Shown: positions 37,295 through 46,529 of the stretch, piece after piece
Layout of the letters: the number at the start of each line of letters is the position of its first letter
How positions within the stretch are numbered: position 1 is the stretch's first letter
DNA from: JBQLZQ01 sp052168355
GTDB taxonomy: Bacteria > Pseudomonadota > Alphaproteobacteria > DSM-16000 > Inquilinaceae
DNA length: 64,000 bases
Direction of reading: 5' to 3'
NCBI GenBank assembly: GCA_052168355.1
Contig: JBQLZQ010000054.1
Location: forward strand, 24,097-88,096
Notes under the pieces: generated by a model
What the model was told of the DNA's origin: nothing
The model's database searches: none
Seen by the model: only the letters and a program-made list of their open reading frames with translations
Program-made: the position numbers and the translations under genes

Positions 37295-37927
37295 TCAGGC
37301 GGTGCCGTTGGCGGCGCTATCATCGTCCGCCTTCTCGTCCCCCGGCAGGCGATCCGGGGTCATGCCTTCCCAGGGGCTGAGGAAGTCGAATGTGCGAAAG
37401 TCCTGGGTCAGCTTGACGGGCTCATAGACCACCCGCTTCTGCTCATCGTCGTAGCGCACCTCGACATATCCGGTCAGCGGAAAATCCTTGCGCAGGGGAT
37501 GCCCCTCGAACCCGTAGTCGGTGAGGATCCGCCGCAGGTCGGGATTGTCGGCGAAAAAGACCCCATACATGTCCCAGGTCTCGCGCTCGAACCAGACGGC
37601 GCTTGGAAACACCTCGGCGACCGAGGGCACCGGCGTGTCCTCGTCGGTGGTGATCTTGACCCGGATCCGCCGATTCTGCTTGAGGCTGAGCAGGTTGTAG
37701 ACGACTTCGAACCGCTCCTCGCGGTCGGGGTAATCGACACCGCACACGTCGACAAGCTGCTGGAATTGGGTCCCCGAATCGTCGCGCAGCATCGTCAGCA
37801 CCCGGACGATGGCACCGCGACGCGCATGCACCGTCAGTTCCCCTCCGGCGACATCGAAGCTGGAGATATCGGGATCGAGCGCGCCGGCCACATGGGCGCC
37901 CAACTCTTTCAAGGCATCAAGGGACAT
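37295..37927 (-). CDS. nuoC: NADH-quinone oxidoreductase subunit C
   Basis: 30-kDa-type subunit of the complex I connecting arm, 210 residues. The family signature ERETWDMYGVFFADNPDLRRILTDYGFEGHPLRKDFP is present in full. A charged C-terminal tail of about 20 residues (GDEKADDDSAANGTA) is not part of the usual core. It follows nuoB by 24 bp. Confidence 0.96.
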   Translation of the reverse strand: MSLDALKELGAHVAGALDPDISSFDVAGGELTVHARRGAIVRVLTMLRDDSGTQFQQLVDVCGVDYPDREERFEVVYNLLSLKQNRRIRVKITTDEDTPVPSVAEVFPSAVWFERETWDMYGVFFADNPDLRRILTDYGFEGHPLRKDFPLTGYVEVRYDDEQKRVVYEPVKLTQDFRTFDFLSPWEGMTPDRLPGDEKADDDSAANGTA

Positions 37928-37951
37928 GACGATACTTCCGTCTGGCGCCGG

Positions 37952-38542
37952 TCAGCGCACGATCCGGCTGCGGCCGCGGATCTTTTTCTGGAGCTGCAGG
38001 ATTCCGTACAGCAACGCCTCCGCCGTGGGCGGGCAACCGGGCACGTAGATGTCCACCGGCACGATGCGATCGCATCCCCGCACGACCGAATAGGAGTAGT
38101 GGTAGTAGCCGCCGCCATTGGCGCAGGATCCCATCGAGATGACCCAGCGCGGCTCGGGCATCTGGTCGTAGACCTTGCGCAGCGCCGGCGCCATCTTGTT
38201 GGTCAGGGTCCCGGCGACGATCATCACGTCGGATTGCCGCGGGCTGGGACGGGGAATGATCCCGAAGCGATCGAGGTCGTAACGCGGCATGAAGGCGTGA
38301 ATCATCTCCACCGCGCAGCACGCCAGCCCGAAACTCATCGGCCACAGCGATCCTGTCCGCGCCCAGTCGAGCAGCGAATCGAACTTGGCGACCAGATAGC
38401 CCTTGTCCTGCAGGTCGGTCATCGCCGCCTTGACCAGGGCGTCCTGGTGGGGGCCGGGCGGCACCGGCACCGTGGCCTCGCGCGGGTCGATGGAACCGGC
38501 GCCGCGGCCGGCGGTTCGGGTCTCCGTCTCGGTCATTCCCAT
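37952..38542 (-). CDS. nuoB: NADH-quinone oxidoreductase subunit B
   Basis: Carries cluster N2, the last iron-sulfur cluster before quinone, 196 residues. Ligands are in FGLACCAVEMIHA, VISMGSCANGGG and PVDIYVPGCPPTAEALLYG. ATG at 38540-38542 has GGGAG seven bases upstream and overlaps nuoA by ten bases; a second ATG at 38534-38536 is possible. Confidence 0.95.
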   Translation of the reverse strand: MGMTETETRTAGRGAGSIDPREATVPVPPGPHQDALVKAAMTDLQDKGYLVAKFDSLLDWARTGSLWPMSFGLACCAVEMIHAFMPRYDLDRFGIIPRPSPRQSDVMIVAGTLTNKMAPALRKVYDQMPEPRWVISMGSCANGGGYYHYSYSVVRGCDRIVPVDIYVPGCPPTAEALLYGILQLQKKIRGRSRIVR

Positions 38543-38901
38543 TCCAGAGCTCCCTTCTTCCATTCATAGATGAACCCGACGGTCAGGATCCCCAGGAACA
38601 CGACCATCGACCAGAAGCCGAACAGGCCAATATCCCCCAGGCTAACCGCCCAGGGGAACAGAAAGGCCACTTCCAGATCGAAAATGATGAACAGGATGGC
38701 CACCAGATAGAATCTGACGTCGAACCGCGACCGGGCGTCGTCGAACGCCTCGAACCCGCATTCGTAAGCGGACAGCTTTTCGCTGTCGGGCCGTTGATCC
38801 CCGATCAGGACAGAGGCCAGAACGGCGATCGCCGATATGGCGGTGGCAATGCCCAGGAAGATGAGGATGGGCAGATATTCGCTCAACAGCGATTGCGACA
38901 T
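38533..38901 (-). CDS. nuoA: NADH-quinone oxidoreductase subunit A
   Basis: Three-helix membrane subunit of complex I, 122 residues. The conserved loop LSAYECGFEAFDDARSRFDVRFYLVAILFIIFDLEVAF is present (shown in part), with its Cys and acidic residues. First gene of the nuo cluster; a 236-bp spacer separates it from tRNA-Asp upstream. Confidence 0.96.
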   Translation of the reverse strand: MSQSLLSEYLPILIFLGIATAISAIAVLASVLIGDQRPDSEKLSAYECGFEAFDDARSRFDVRFYLVAILFIIFDLEVAFLFPWAVSLGDIGLFGFWSMVVFLGILTVGFIYEWKKGALEWE

Positions 38902-38976
38902 ACGATCCTCGTCACGATCCCCGATAGCCGAGACAACAGCCGGGCAAAGCGATTTACCCAGTACGTCAAGGGCTTA

Positions 38977-38996
38977 CGATCGCGCCAACGCGATCG
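38977..38996. promoter_or_regulatory. Palindrome upstream of nuoA
   Basis: CGATCGCG (38977-38984) and CGCGATCG (38989-38996) are perfect complements around a 4-base centre. A TTGACG hexamer lies just below it on the minus strand (38964-38969), closer to nuoA, but without a good -10 partner. It could be an operator of the nuo cluster or a stem-loop after tRNA-Asp; there is no T-run on the minus strand. Confidence 0.35.
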
Positions 38997-39137
38997 CGGT
39001 CGGTCGCCTTTATAAGCGGCCCAGGGTATCAATTAAAGCAAATTCACGCCCCGTCCAGCGGGTCTGCGGCCGCGTGACACGCGGCATAGCGCGCTATTGG
39101 ACGGACTGTCGCCAGGGCGTCTCTTCAAGGGGTGGAA

Positions 39138-39214
<77 letters not shown>

Positions 39215-39272
39215 AAATCCACCGCGAGGTTCGCTACCGCCATCCGACGACGGGCCCCGCGAAGAGGCGCAT

Positions 39273-39302
39273 GACTTACGCGCTCCCGCCCGACCCTGTC
39301 AA
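39273..39302 (-). promoter_or_regulatory. Predicted sigma-70 promoter of tRNA-Asp
   Basis: A consensus -35 TTGACA (39297-39302) and TAAGTC (39273-39278) with an 18-bp spacer on the minus strand, about 60 bp upstream of tRNA-Asp. A separate promoter here implies tRNA-Asp need not depend on read-through from hup and tRNA-Val. Confidence 0.5.
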
Positions 39303-39403
39303 GCCGATCAACGGGCTCGACAGGACCGGATGGCGAAGCGACCGGCGCGAAGGGCCGCAAAACCGACCAGGCGCCGCGCCTGCGGCAGGACAGCACCCGG
39401 CCT

Positions 39404-39479
39404 TGGTGGGCGATGACAGATTCGAACTGCCGACATTCTCGGTGTAAACGAGACGCTCTACCAACTGAGCTAATCGCCC
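39404..39479 (-). tRNA. tRNA-Val (TAC)
   Basis: A 76-nt cloverleaf with encoded CCA: acceptor GGGCGAT/ATCGCCC, anticodon stem TCTCG/CGAGA around loop TTTACAC (anticodon TAC), T-loop GTTCGAATC. It begins 27 bp after the hup stop codon on the same strand with no terminator between, so it may be processed from the hup transcript. Confidence 0.97.
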
Positions 39480-39506
39480 GCGCCCAAGACGCTGACGAGG
39501 AGCGGT

Positions 39507-39779
39507 CTAGTTGACCGCGTCCTTCAATCCCTTGCCGGCCTTGAACTTTGGCTGCTTGGACGCCGGAATATGGATTTTTTCGCCGGTCCGGGGGTTCCGG
39601 CCTTCGGACGCCGCGCGCGACGCGACGGCAAAAGTCCCAAATCCGACAAGGCGGACATCGTCGCCCTTCTTCAACGTCGACGTGATGCCGTCGAATACCG
39701 CGTCGACCGCTTTGGTGGAGTCCGCTTTCGACAACCCCGCCGAATCAGCAACGTATGCAACAAGATCGTTCTTGTTCAC
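39507..39779 (-). CDS. hup: DNA-binding protein HU
   Basis: Nucleoid-associated, DNA-bending dimer; 90 residues. The N-terminal helices (NKNDLVAYVADSAGLSKADS), the saddle VRLVGFGTFAVASRAASEGRNPRTGE and the terminal KQPKFKAGKGLKDAV are standard HU. The start is GTG at 39777-39779 preceded by AGGGGGG; no in-frame ATG would preserve the first helix. It follows lon, as in many proteobacteria, and is read in the same direction from its own promoter. Confidence 0.96.
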   Translation of the reverse strand: MNKNDLVAYVADSAGLSKADSTKAVDAVFDGITSTLKKGDDVRLVGFGTFAVASRAASEGRNPRTGEKIHIPASKQPKFKAGKGLKDAVN

Positions 39780-39833
39780 CTGAGCCCCCCTTCAAGAAGC
39801 TAAGAAAACGGAAAGCAAGATTGCAATGCATAG

Positions 39834-39861
39834 GGGCGAATACTTGATAAGTACTTCGCCC
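39834..39861 (-). promoter_or_regulatory. Imperfect hairpin in the hup leader
   Basis: GGGCGAA (39834-39840) pairs with TTCGCCC (39855-39861), with an inner ACTT/AAGT pairing, inside the predicted 5' untranslated region of hup. It starts about 30 nt after the predicted transcription start. A role in controlling HU translation or mRNA stability is only inferred. Confidence 0.3.
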
Positions 39862-39897
39862 ATTTGCTTTGCCAACTGGCCACTTCTAAACGGCCGG

Positions 39898-39927
39898 AGT
39901 GTAAGCGTATCCGGCCGCCCCGGTCAA
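39898..39927 (-). promoter_or_regulatory. Predicted sigma-70 promoter of hup
   Basis: TTGACC (39922-39927) and TACACT (39898-39903) with an 18-bp spacer on the minus strand. The transcript would start near 39890 and carry a leader of about 110 nt. Confidence 0.6.
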
Positions 39928-39971
39928 TCGAAGAGGCGCATAAAACGGCGGTTTCTTGGGGAAAACTGCGC

Positions 39972-42383
39972 TTAGTGACGGATCACCGCATCGTCGTCCC
40001 CATCCTGGGACACCGACGATACAGCCTCCACATCGGGCATCTCTCCCGTCCACTCGATGGGCTCAAGAGGCTGGGAAAGAGCGATTTTCAAGACATCGTC
40101 GACCCAGGCGACAGGTCTGATGTCCAAGCCGCGTTTAACGTTATCCGGTATTTCTGCTAAGTCTTTCTCATTGTCTGCCGGAATAATCACCGTCTTGAGA
40201 CCGCCGCGCAACGCGGCCAGCAGCTTTTCTTTCAGACCGCCGATCGGCAGCACCCGGCCCCGCAAGGTGATCTCGCCGGTCATGGCGACATCGCGGCGTA
40301 CCGTGATGCCGGTCAGCACCGAAACGATGGAGGTGACCATGGCAACGCCGGCGCTGGGACCGTCCTTGGGGGTAGCCCCCTCGGGCACATGGACATGGAT
40401 ATCCTGGCGGGCAAAGGTGGTGGGCTTGATCCCGAAGCCCGGGGCCCGCGATTTGACGAAGCTTTCCGCGGCCTGAACGGATTCCCGCATGACCTCGCCC
40501 AGCTTGCCGGTGGTCGTCACCCGGCCTTTGCCCGGAACCATCACGGATTCGATCGACAGCAGTTCGCCGCCGACCTCGGTCCACGCCAGGCCAGTGGTGA
40601 CGCCAACCAGGTCGCTGGTTTCCAGCTCGCCAAAACGGAACCGCTTGACGCCCGCGTACTTTTCGAGGTTCCGCCGGGTGATGCTGATCCGCTTGAGATC
40701 CTTCATCAGGATCTCCTTCACGGACTTCCGGGTCAGGTTGGCGATTTCCCGCTCCAGGTTCCGGACCCCCGCCTCACGCGTGTAGTACCGGATCAGGTCG
40801 CGCAGCGCATCGTCCGAGATCGACCATTCCTTGGGCTTGAGGCCATGCGACTTGACCTGCTTTTCGATCAGGTGCCGCTTGGCGATCTGCACCTTCTCGT
40901 CCTCGGTGTAGCCGGGGATGCGAATGATCTCCATCCGGTCCAGCAGGGGCTGCGGCATGCGCAGCGTGTTGGCCGTGCACAGGAACATTACGTCCGACAG
41001 GTCGTAGTCAACCTCCAGATAGTGGTCGTTGAAGGTGTTGTTCTGCTCTGGGTCCAGCACCTCCAACAGGGCCGACGACGGGTCGCCGCGCCAGTCCGAA
41101 CCAAGCTTGTCGATTTCGTCGAGCAGAAACAGCGGGTTCGACGTCTTGGCCTTTTTCATGCCCTGGATGACCTTTCCGGGCATCGACCCGATATAGGTCC
41201 GCCGGTGGCCGCGGATCTCCGCCTCGTCGCGGACACCGCCCAGGGACATGCGCACGAACGTCCGCCCGGTGGACTTGGCGATCGACTTTCCAAGCGATGT
41301 CTTGCCGACACCCGGCGGCCCGACCAGACACATGATCGGTCCGCGGATCTTGTTCATCCGCTGCTGGACGGCCAGGTATTCGATGATCCGTTCCTTGACC
41401 TTGTCCAGCCCGTAGTGATCGTTGTTGAGCACGTCGAGGGCGTGGCGAATGTCCTTGCGGACCTTGGTCCGCTTCTGCCACGGGATCGACAGCATCCAGT
41501 CCAGATAGTTGCGCACCACCGTCGACTCCGCCGACATCGGGCTCATGTTGCGCAGCTTCTTGAGCTCGGCCAGAACCTTTTCCCGCGCGTCCTTGGAGAA
41601 CTTGGTCTTGGCGATACGCTCCTCAAGCTCCTGGATCTCGTCGCGGCCGTCTTCGCTTTCGCCAAGCTCCTTCTGGATCGCCTTGAGCTGTTCGTTCAAA
41701 TAATATTCGCGCTGGGTTTTCTCCATCTGCCGCTTGACACGGCTGCGGATGCGCTTTTCCACCTGGAGCACGCCGATCTCGCCCTCCATGAAGGCATAGA
41801 CCTTTTCCAGCCGCTCGGGCACGGAGGCGATCTCGAGGATCTGCTGCTTCTCGGGGATCTTCAGGCTGAGGTGCGAGGCGATCGTATCGGCCAGTTTGCT
41901 GCTGTCATCGATCTGGTTGATCGAAACCAGCACCTCGGGCGGGATCTTCTTGTTCAGCTTGATATACTGCTCAAACTGAGAGATCGCGGCCCGTCCCAAA
42001 GCCTCCATCTCCTGGTCGCCGGTGACATTGTCGTCGATCACATCGGCATGGGCCTGGAAGAAGGAGTCGTTGTCCACGTAGCGGGTCAGGGTCGCGCGGC
42101 GGCCGCCCTCGACCAGCACCTTGACGGTGCCGTCGGGCAGCTTGAGAAGCTGCAGCACCGTGCCGACGGTGCCGACCGTGTAGAGATCGGAGGGGGCCGG
42201 ATCGTCCTGCGCCGCGTTCTTCTGGGTCACCAGAAGAATCTGCTTGTCGTCCTTCATCACGTCGTCGAGCGCCCGGACGGATTTCTCGCGACCGACGAAC
42301 AGCGGCACGATCATGTGCGGGAAGACGACGATATCGCGCAGGGGCAAAACCGGATAGAGCGCGCCGCGATTGAGTTCAAGCAT
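39972..42383 (-). CDS. lon: ATP-dependent protease Lon
   Basis: Cytosolic AAA+ protease for misfolded and regulatory proteins, 803 residues. N-terminal substrate domain (YPVLPLRDIVVFPHMIVPLFVGR), coiled-coil region (QMEKTQREYYLNEQLKAIQKELGE), Walker A GPPGVGKTS, and the catalytic Ser-Lys protease domain with PKDGPSAGVAMV. The short acidic tail (QDGDDDAV) is not conserved. ATG at 42381-42383 is chosen because GAGG lies nine bases upstream; GTG 42399 and ATG 42396 are in frame but poorly spaced. Confidence 0.95.
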   Translation of the reverse strand: MLELNRGALYPVLPLRDIVVFPHMIVPLFVGREKSVRALDDVMKDDKQILLVTQKNAAQDDPAPSDLYTVGTVGTVLQLLKLPDGTVKVLVEGGRRATLTRYVDNDSFFQAHADVIDDNVTGDQEMEALGRAAISQFEQYIKLNKKIPPEVLVSINQIDDSSKLADTIASHLSLKIPEKQQILEIASVPERLEKVYAFMEGEIGVLQVEKRIRSRVKRQMEKTQREYYLNEQLKAIQKELGESEDGRDEIQELEERIAKTKFSKDAREKVLAELKKLRNMSPMSAESTVVRNYLDWMLSIPWQKRTKVRKDIRHALDVLNNDHYGLDKVKERIIEYLAVQQRMNKIRGPIMCLVGPPGVGKTSLGKSIAKSTGRTFVRMSLGGVRDEAEIRGHRRTYIGSMPGKVIQGMKKAKTSNPLFLLDEIDKLGSDWRGDPSSALLEVLDPEQNNTFNDHYLEVDYDLSDVMFLCTANTLRMPQPLLDRMEIIRIPGYTEDEKVQIAKRHLIEKQVKSHGLKPKEWSISDDALRDLIRYYTREAGVRNLEREIANLTRKSVKEILMKDLKRISITRRNLEKYAGVKRFRFGELETSDLVGVTTGLAWTEVGGELLSIESVMVPGKGRVTTTGKLGEVMRESVQAAESFVKSRAPGFGIKPTTFARQDIHVHVPEGATPKDGPSAGVAMVTSIVSVLTGITVRRDVAMTGEITLRGRVLPIGGLKEKLLAALRGGLKTVIIPADNEKDLAEIPDNVKRGLDIRPVAWVDDVLKIALSQPLEPIEWTGEMPDVEAVSSVSQDGDDDAVIRH

Positions 42384-42475
42384 CAATCTATGCCTCATCA
42401 CCAGGGAACGAAGTCACGGTCCCACACCGGGACGGCAACCGTGCGAAATAGAGCGTATTGTATCGAGCCCTAAAC

Positions 42476-42504
42476 AGGTGGCCCGTGCGGGTCTGGGGTT
42501 CAAG
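42476..42504 (-). promoter_or_regulatory. Weak candidate heat-shock (RpoH-type) promoter of lon
   Basis: On the minus strand CTTGAA (42499-42504) is followed after 17 bases by CCACCT (42476-42481), a partial match to CCCCAT. The -35 match is good and the -10 match poor. Confidence 0.25.
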
Positions 42505-42570
42505 AGCGCCAAGCAAAACCTCGCGGTTTGCCCTGGAATGCAAGCGCCCGTGCCAGATCGGTATCCAGGA

Positions 42571-43836
<1,266 letters not shown>

Positions 43837-43939
43837 CGAAACTCCAATCCGCACCGGGTCGGTCTGGACCGGGGAGCGATCCATCCCACCCGGTTCCCGA
43901 CCGCTTGGCTGTCACAGAGAACAGCCGCTTCTTAACCAA

Positions 43940-43968
43940 ATATGGGGCCCGCGGCGATTATCGGCAAG
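43940..43968 (-). promoter_or_regulatory. Predicted heat-shock sigma-32 (RpoH) promoter of clpX
   Basis: CTTGCC (43963-43968), a 15-bp spacer, and CCCCATAT (43940-43947) on the minus strand match the RpoH consensus CTTGAA / CCCCATNT closely. Transcription would start near 43933, about 97 bp before clpX. The fit with an unfoldase gene supports the assignment. Confidence 0.6.
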
Positions 43969-44048
43969 CCGACCATCTTCCCGCGCCGATCCCCATATCC
44001 AGGATCATTGAACATGAGTGACAGGGAGCGATCAACATTTAGTTAATT

Positions 44049-44690
44049 TCAGCCCTTTGTCTCTTCACCATCTTGTGGGACGACCCGGCTGGTGACCACC
44101 GAATCCACCAGTCCGAAGGCCTGCGCCTCCTCCCCCGACATAAATTTGTCACGCTCCACCGCCTGCTCGATGGTCGCCAGCTTCTGGCCGGTATGCTTGA
44201 CATAGATGCCGTTCAGGCGCTCCCGCACCTTGAGGATTTCGCGGGCCTGGATCTCGATGTCCGTGGCCTGGCCCTGGGCCCCGCCCGACGGCTGATGAAC
44301 CATGATCCGGCTGTTGGGCAGGGCATATCGTTTGCCCGGCGCTCCGGCGCACAGCAGCAGCGACCCCATGGAGGCGGCCTGACCGATGCACATGGTGGCG
44401 ATATTGGGCCGGATGTACTGCATGGTGTCGTAGATGGCCAGGCCCGCCGTGACCACCCCGCCGGGCGAGTTGATGTAGAGCGCGATCTCCTTTGTCGGGT
44501 TCTCCGACTCCAGATACAGAAGCTGGGCGCAAATCAAACTGGCCATCTCGTCATAGACCTGGCCGGTAATGAACACGATCCGCTCCTTGAGCAGCCGCGA
44601 ATAAATGTCATAGGCCCGCTCGCCGCGGTTGGTCTGTTCGACCACCATGGGCACCAGGGCGTTCATATGGACATCGTCGAATTGGCTCAT
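44049..44690 (-). CDS. clpP: ATP-dependent Clp protease proteolytic subunit
   Basis: Tetradecameric serine protease partner of ClpX; 213 residues. The catalytic triad is visible: Ser107 in GQAASMGS, His132 in MVHQPSGG and Asp181 in AVERDKFMS. The ATG at 44688-44690 has GAGG six bases upstream; an ATG two codons earlier sits directly on that element and is unlikely. It follows tig by 62 bp. Confidence 0.96.
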   Translation of the reverse strand: MSQFDDVHMNALVPMVVEQTNRGERAYDIYSRLLKERIVFITGQVYDEMASLICAQLLYLESENPTKEIALYINSPGGVVTAGLAIYDTMQYIRPNIATMCIGQAASMGSLLLCAGAPGKRYALPNSRIMVHQPSGGAQGQATDIEIQAREILKVRERLNGIYVKHTGQKLATIEQAVERDKFMSGEEAQAFGLVDSVVTSRVVPQDGEETKG

Positions 44691-44752
44691 AGCCATCCTC
44701 TGGGCAAACGGGACGAAGGGCCAGGGCGCCCCTGGCGCGTGAGATCGTTGGG

Positions 44753-46240
44753 TCAACCGGCGGTGTCGGGCGGCGTATCGGTGGCGGCCTTCTTGGCCCC
44801 GCGCGCCTTGCCGGGCGCCGCCTTCTCCTCCGCCGCGGCTTTTTTCGGGGACGCCTTTTTCGGAGAGGCTTTCCTTGCCTTGGCCGGTGCCGCCTTTTCG
44901 GCCGCGGGCGAGGCTTCGTCGGCATCGGGGTCGCGCATCAGCTCCTCGGCATCGACTTCCCGCTCCTCGATATTGGCCATCTCCAGGATGAAGTCCACGA
45001 CCTTGTCCTCGAGAATCGGCGCCCGCAGGTTCTGCACGGCCTGCGGCGTCTTCTGGAAGAACTCGAGAACCTGGCGCTCGCTGCCCGGATAGCGCCGCGC
45101 CTCGGCCAGCATGCCCTGGCGAAGCTCGTCCTCCGTCACCTCGATAGAGTTCTGCTGGCTGACGCTGGACAACAGCAGACCCAGCCGAACCCGCCGCTCG
45201 GCGATGGCCCGGTATTCGGTCCGCAACTCGTCCTCGGGCCGATCCAGGTCGGGGTCGCTTTCGTCCTGGCGCGACTTGGCCTCCTGGATCTGGGTCCAGA
45301 TGGACTCGAATTCCTGTTCGACCATGCCGGCCGGGACCGCGAAGTCGTGCTGGTCGGCCAAGCGGTCCATCAGGGCCCGCTTGGTCCGTTCGCGGGACAC
45401 CCGGGAATGCTCCTGCTCGAGCCGGGACCGGATGGCGGATTTCAGGGCCGCCAGATCCTCCATGCCCATCTCGCGGGCCAGCGCATCGTCGGCCACGACC
45501 TCCGCCGGTTCCTGCACGTCGCGCACCTTGACCGCGAAGACCGCGGTCTTGCCGACCAGTTCTTCGGCCGGGTAGCCCTCGGGGAAGGTCACGGTGACCT
45601 CCCGGTCGTCGCCGGCCTTGGCGCCGACAAGCTGATCCTCGAACCCCGGAACCAACCGGCCGGATCCCAGCTCCACGGTCTGGCCCTCGGCCTTCATATC
45701 GGCCCGCTTGTTGCCGTCGACGGCCCCTTCGTAATCGATCGTGACCTGATCGCCGGTCTTGGCGGCGCGCGGTTTCTCCAGGGGCTTGAAGCGCTTTTGG
45801 CTTTCGACCAAGCGGGCCAGCGATTCCTCGACCGCCGACTCCTCCACCGGGGCCCGCAGGCGCTCCAGGGTGATGGACCCGTAATCGATGGCCGCGATCT
45901 CGGGCAGAACCTCCAGGTCCATCGTGAATTCCAGATCGCCGCCCTGATCGAACTTGGTCACCTCGATCTTGGGCTGCAGGGCAGGACGCAACCCCCGCTC
46001 GGTCATGGTCTGGCGCGAGCCTTCGTTGACCGCTCCCTCCAGCACCTCGCCGACCACCGAACCGCCATAGCGCTTCTTAAGGATCGGCATCGGCACCTTG
46101 CCGGGGCGAAACCCGGGCAGGCGCACGGAACGGCCGATCTCGGCCAGTCTTGTGTTGACCCGCGCATCGATATCGCTGGCCGGAATGATGATCTTGAACT
46201 GTCGCCGCAACCCTTCGGCGCTGGTTTCCGTAACTTGCAT
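44753..46240 (-). CDS. tig: Trigger factor
   Basis: Ribosome-bound chaperone with prolyl isomerase activity; 495 residues. The ribosome-docking loop GFRPGKVPMPILKKRYG, the FKBP-like domain (GDQVTIDYEGAVDGN, FPEGYPAEELVGKTAVF) and the helical C-terminal arms are present. After about residue 440 there is a lysine- and alanine-rich tail with repeats of the type KKASPKKA, roughly 55 residues, resembling histone-like or PAKKA tails and likely disordered. Begins 73 bp downstream of tRNA-Leu. Confidence 0.95.
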   Translation of the reverse strand: MQVTETSAEGLRRQFKIIIPASDIDARVNTRLAEIGRSVRLPGFRPGKVPMPILKKRYGGSVVGEVLEGAVNEGSRQTMTERGLRPALQPKIEVTKFDQGGDLEFTMDLEVLPEIAAIDYGSITLERLRAPVEESAVEESLARLVESQKRFKPLEKPRAAKTGDQVTIDYEGAVDGNKRADMKAEGQTVELGSGRLVPGFEDQLVGAKAGDDREVTVTFPEGYPAEELVGKTAVFAVKVRDVQEPAEVVADDALAREMGMEDLAALKSAIRSRLEQEHSRVSRERTKRALMDRLADQHDFAVPAGMVEQEFESIWTQIQEAKSRQDESDPDLDRPEDELRTEYRAIAERRVRLGLLLSSVSQQNSIEVTEDELRQGMLAEARRYPGSERQVLEFFQKTPQAVQNLRAPILEDKVVDFILEMANIEEREVDAEELMRDPDADEASPAAEKAAPAKARKASPKKASPKKAAAEEKAAPGKARGAKKAATDTPPDTAG

Positions 46241-46312
46241 ATCTGTTTAAAGCCTGCCTCGAGATGATCCTTCGGGTCGGGAGCGGTCTACGCCCCCGGC
46301 CGCCGAAGCCTA

Positions 46313-46397
46313 TGGTGCGGGCGAAGGGACTTGAACCCCCACGACTTTCGTCACTGGTACCTAAAACCAGCGCGTCTACCAGTTCCGCCACGCCCGC
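46313..46397 (-). tRNA. tRNA-Leu (TAG)
   Basis: An 85-nt type II tRNA with long variable arm and encoded CCA. Acceptor GCGGGCG/CGCCCGC, anticodon stem CTGGT/ACCAG around loop TTTAGGT (anticodon TAG), T-loop GGTTCAAGTCC. Confidence 0.97.
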
Positions 46398-46462
46398 ATG
46401 GAGACCGCTGGCCGCAATCGGCCACGCCGATACCCATCCCGGCCAATGGAACGGCGGTCTAT

Positions 46463-46492
46463 AGCATAAGAGATTCCGGCCGGACAGGCCAA
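46463..46492 (-). promoter_or_regulatory. Possible promoter of tRNA-Leu
   Basis: TTGGCC (46487-46492) and TATGCT (46463-46468) with an 18-bp spacer on the minus strand, between nnrD and tRNA-Leu. The -35 match is moderate. Confidence 0.35.
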
Positions 46493-46529
46493 AATCGGGC
46501 CGCTCCACAGCCGCGCCGGCCGGTTTGGC

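Noticed and set aside
38902..39045. Sigma-70 promoter for nuoA using TTGACG at 38964-38969
   Set aside because: No acceptable -10 hexamer occurs at 15-19 bp from it, so the promoter could not be placed.
42476..42504. Strong claim of a heat-shock promoter for lon
   Set aside because: The -35 CTTGAA is good but the -10 matches CCCCAT in only four of six positions; kept only as a weak feature.
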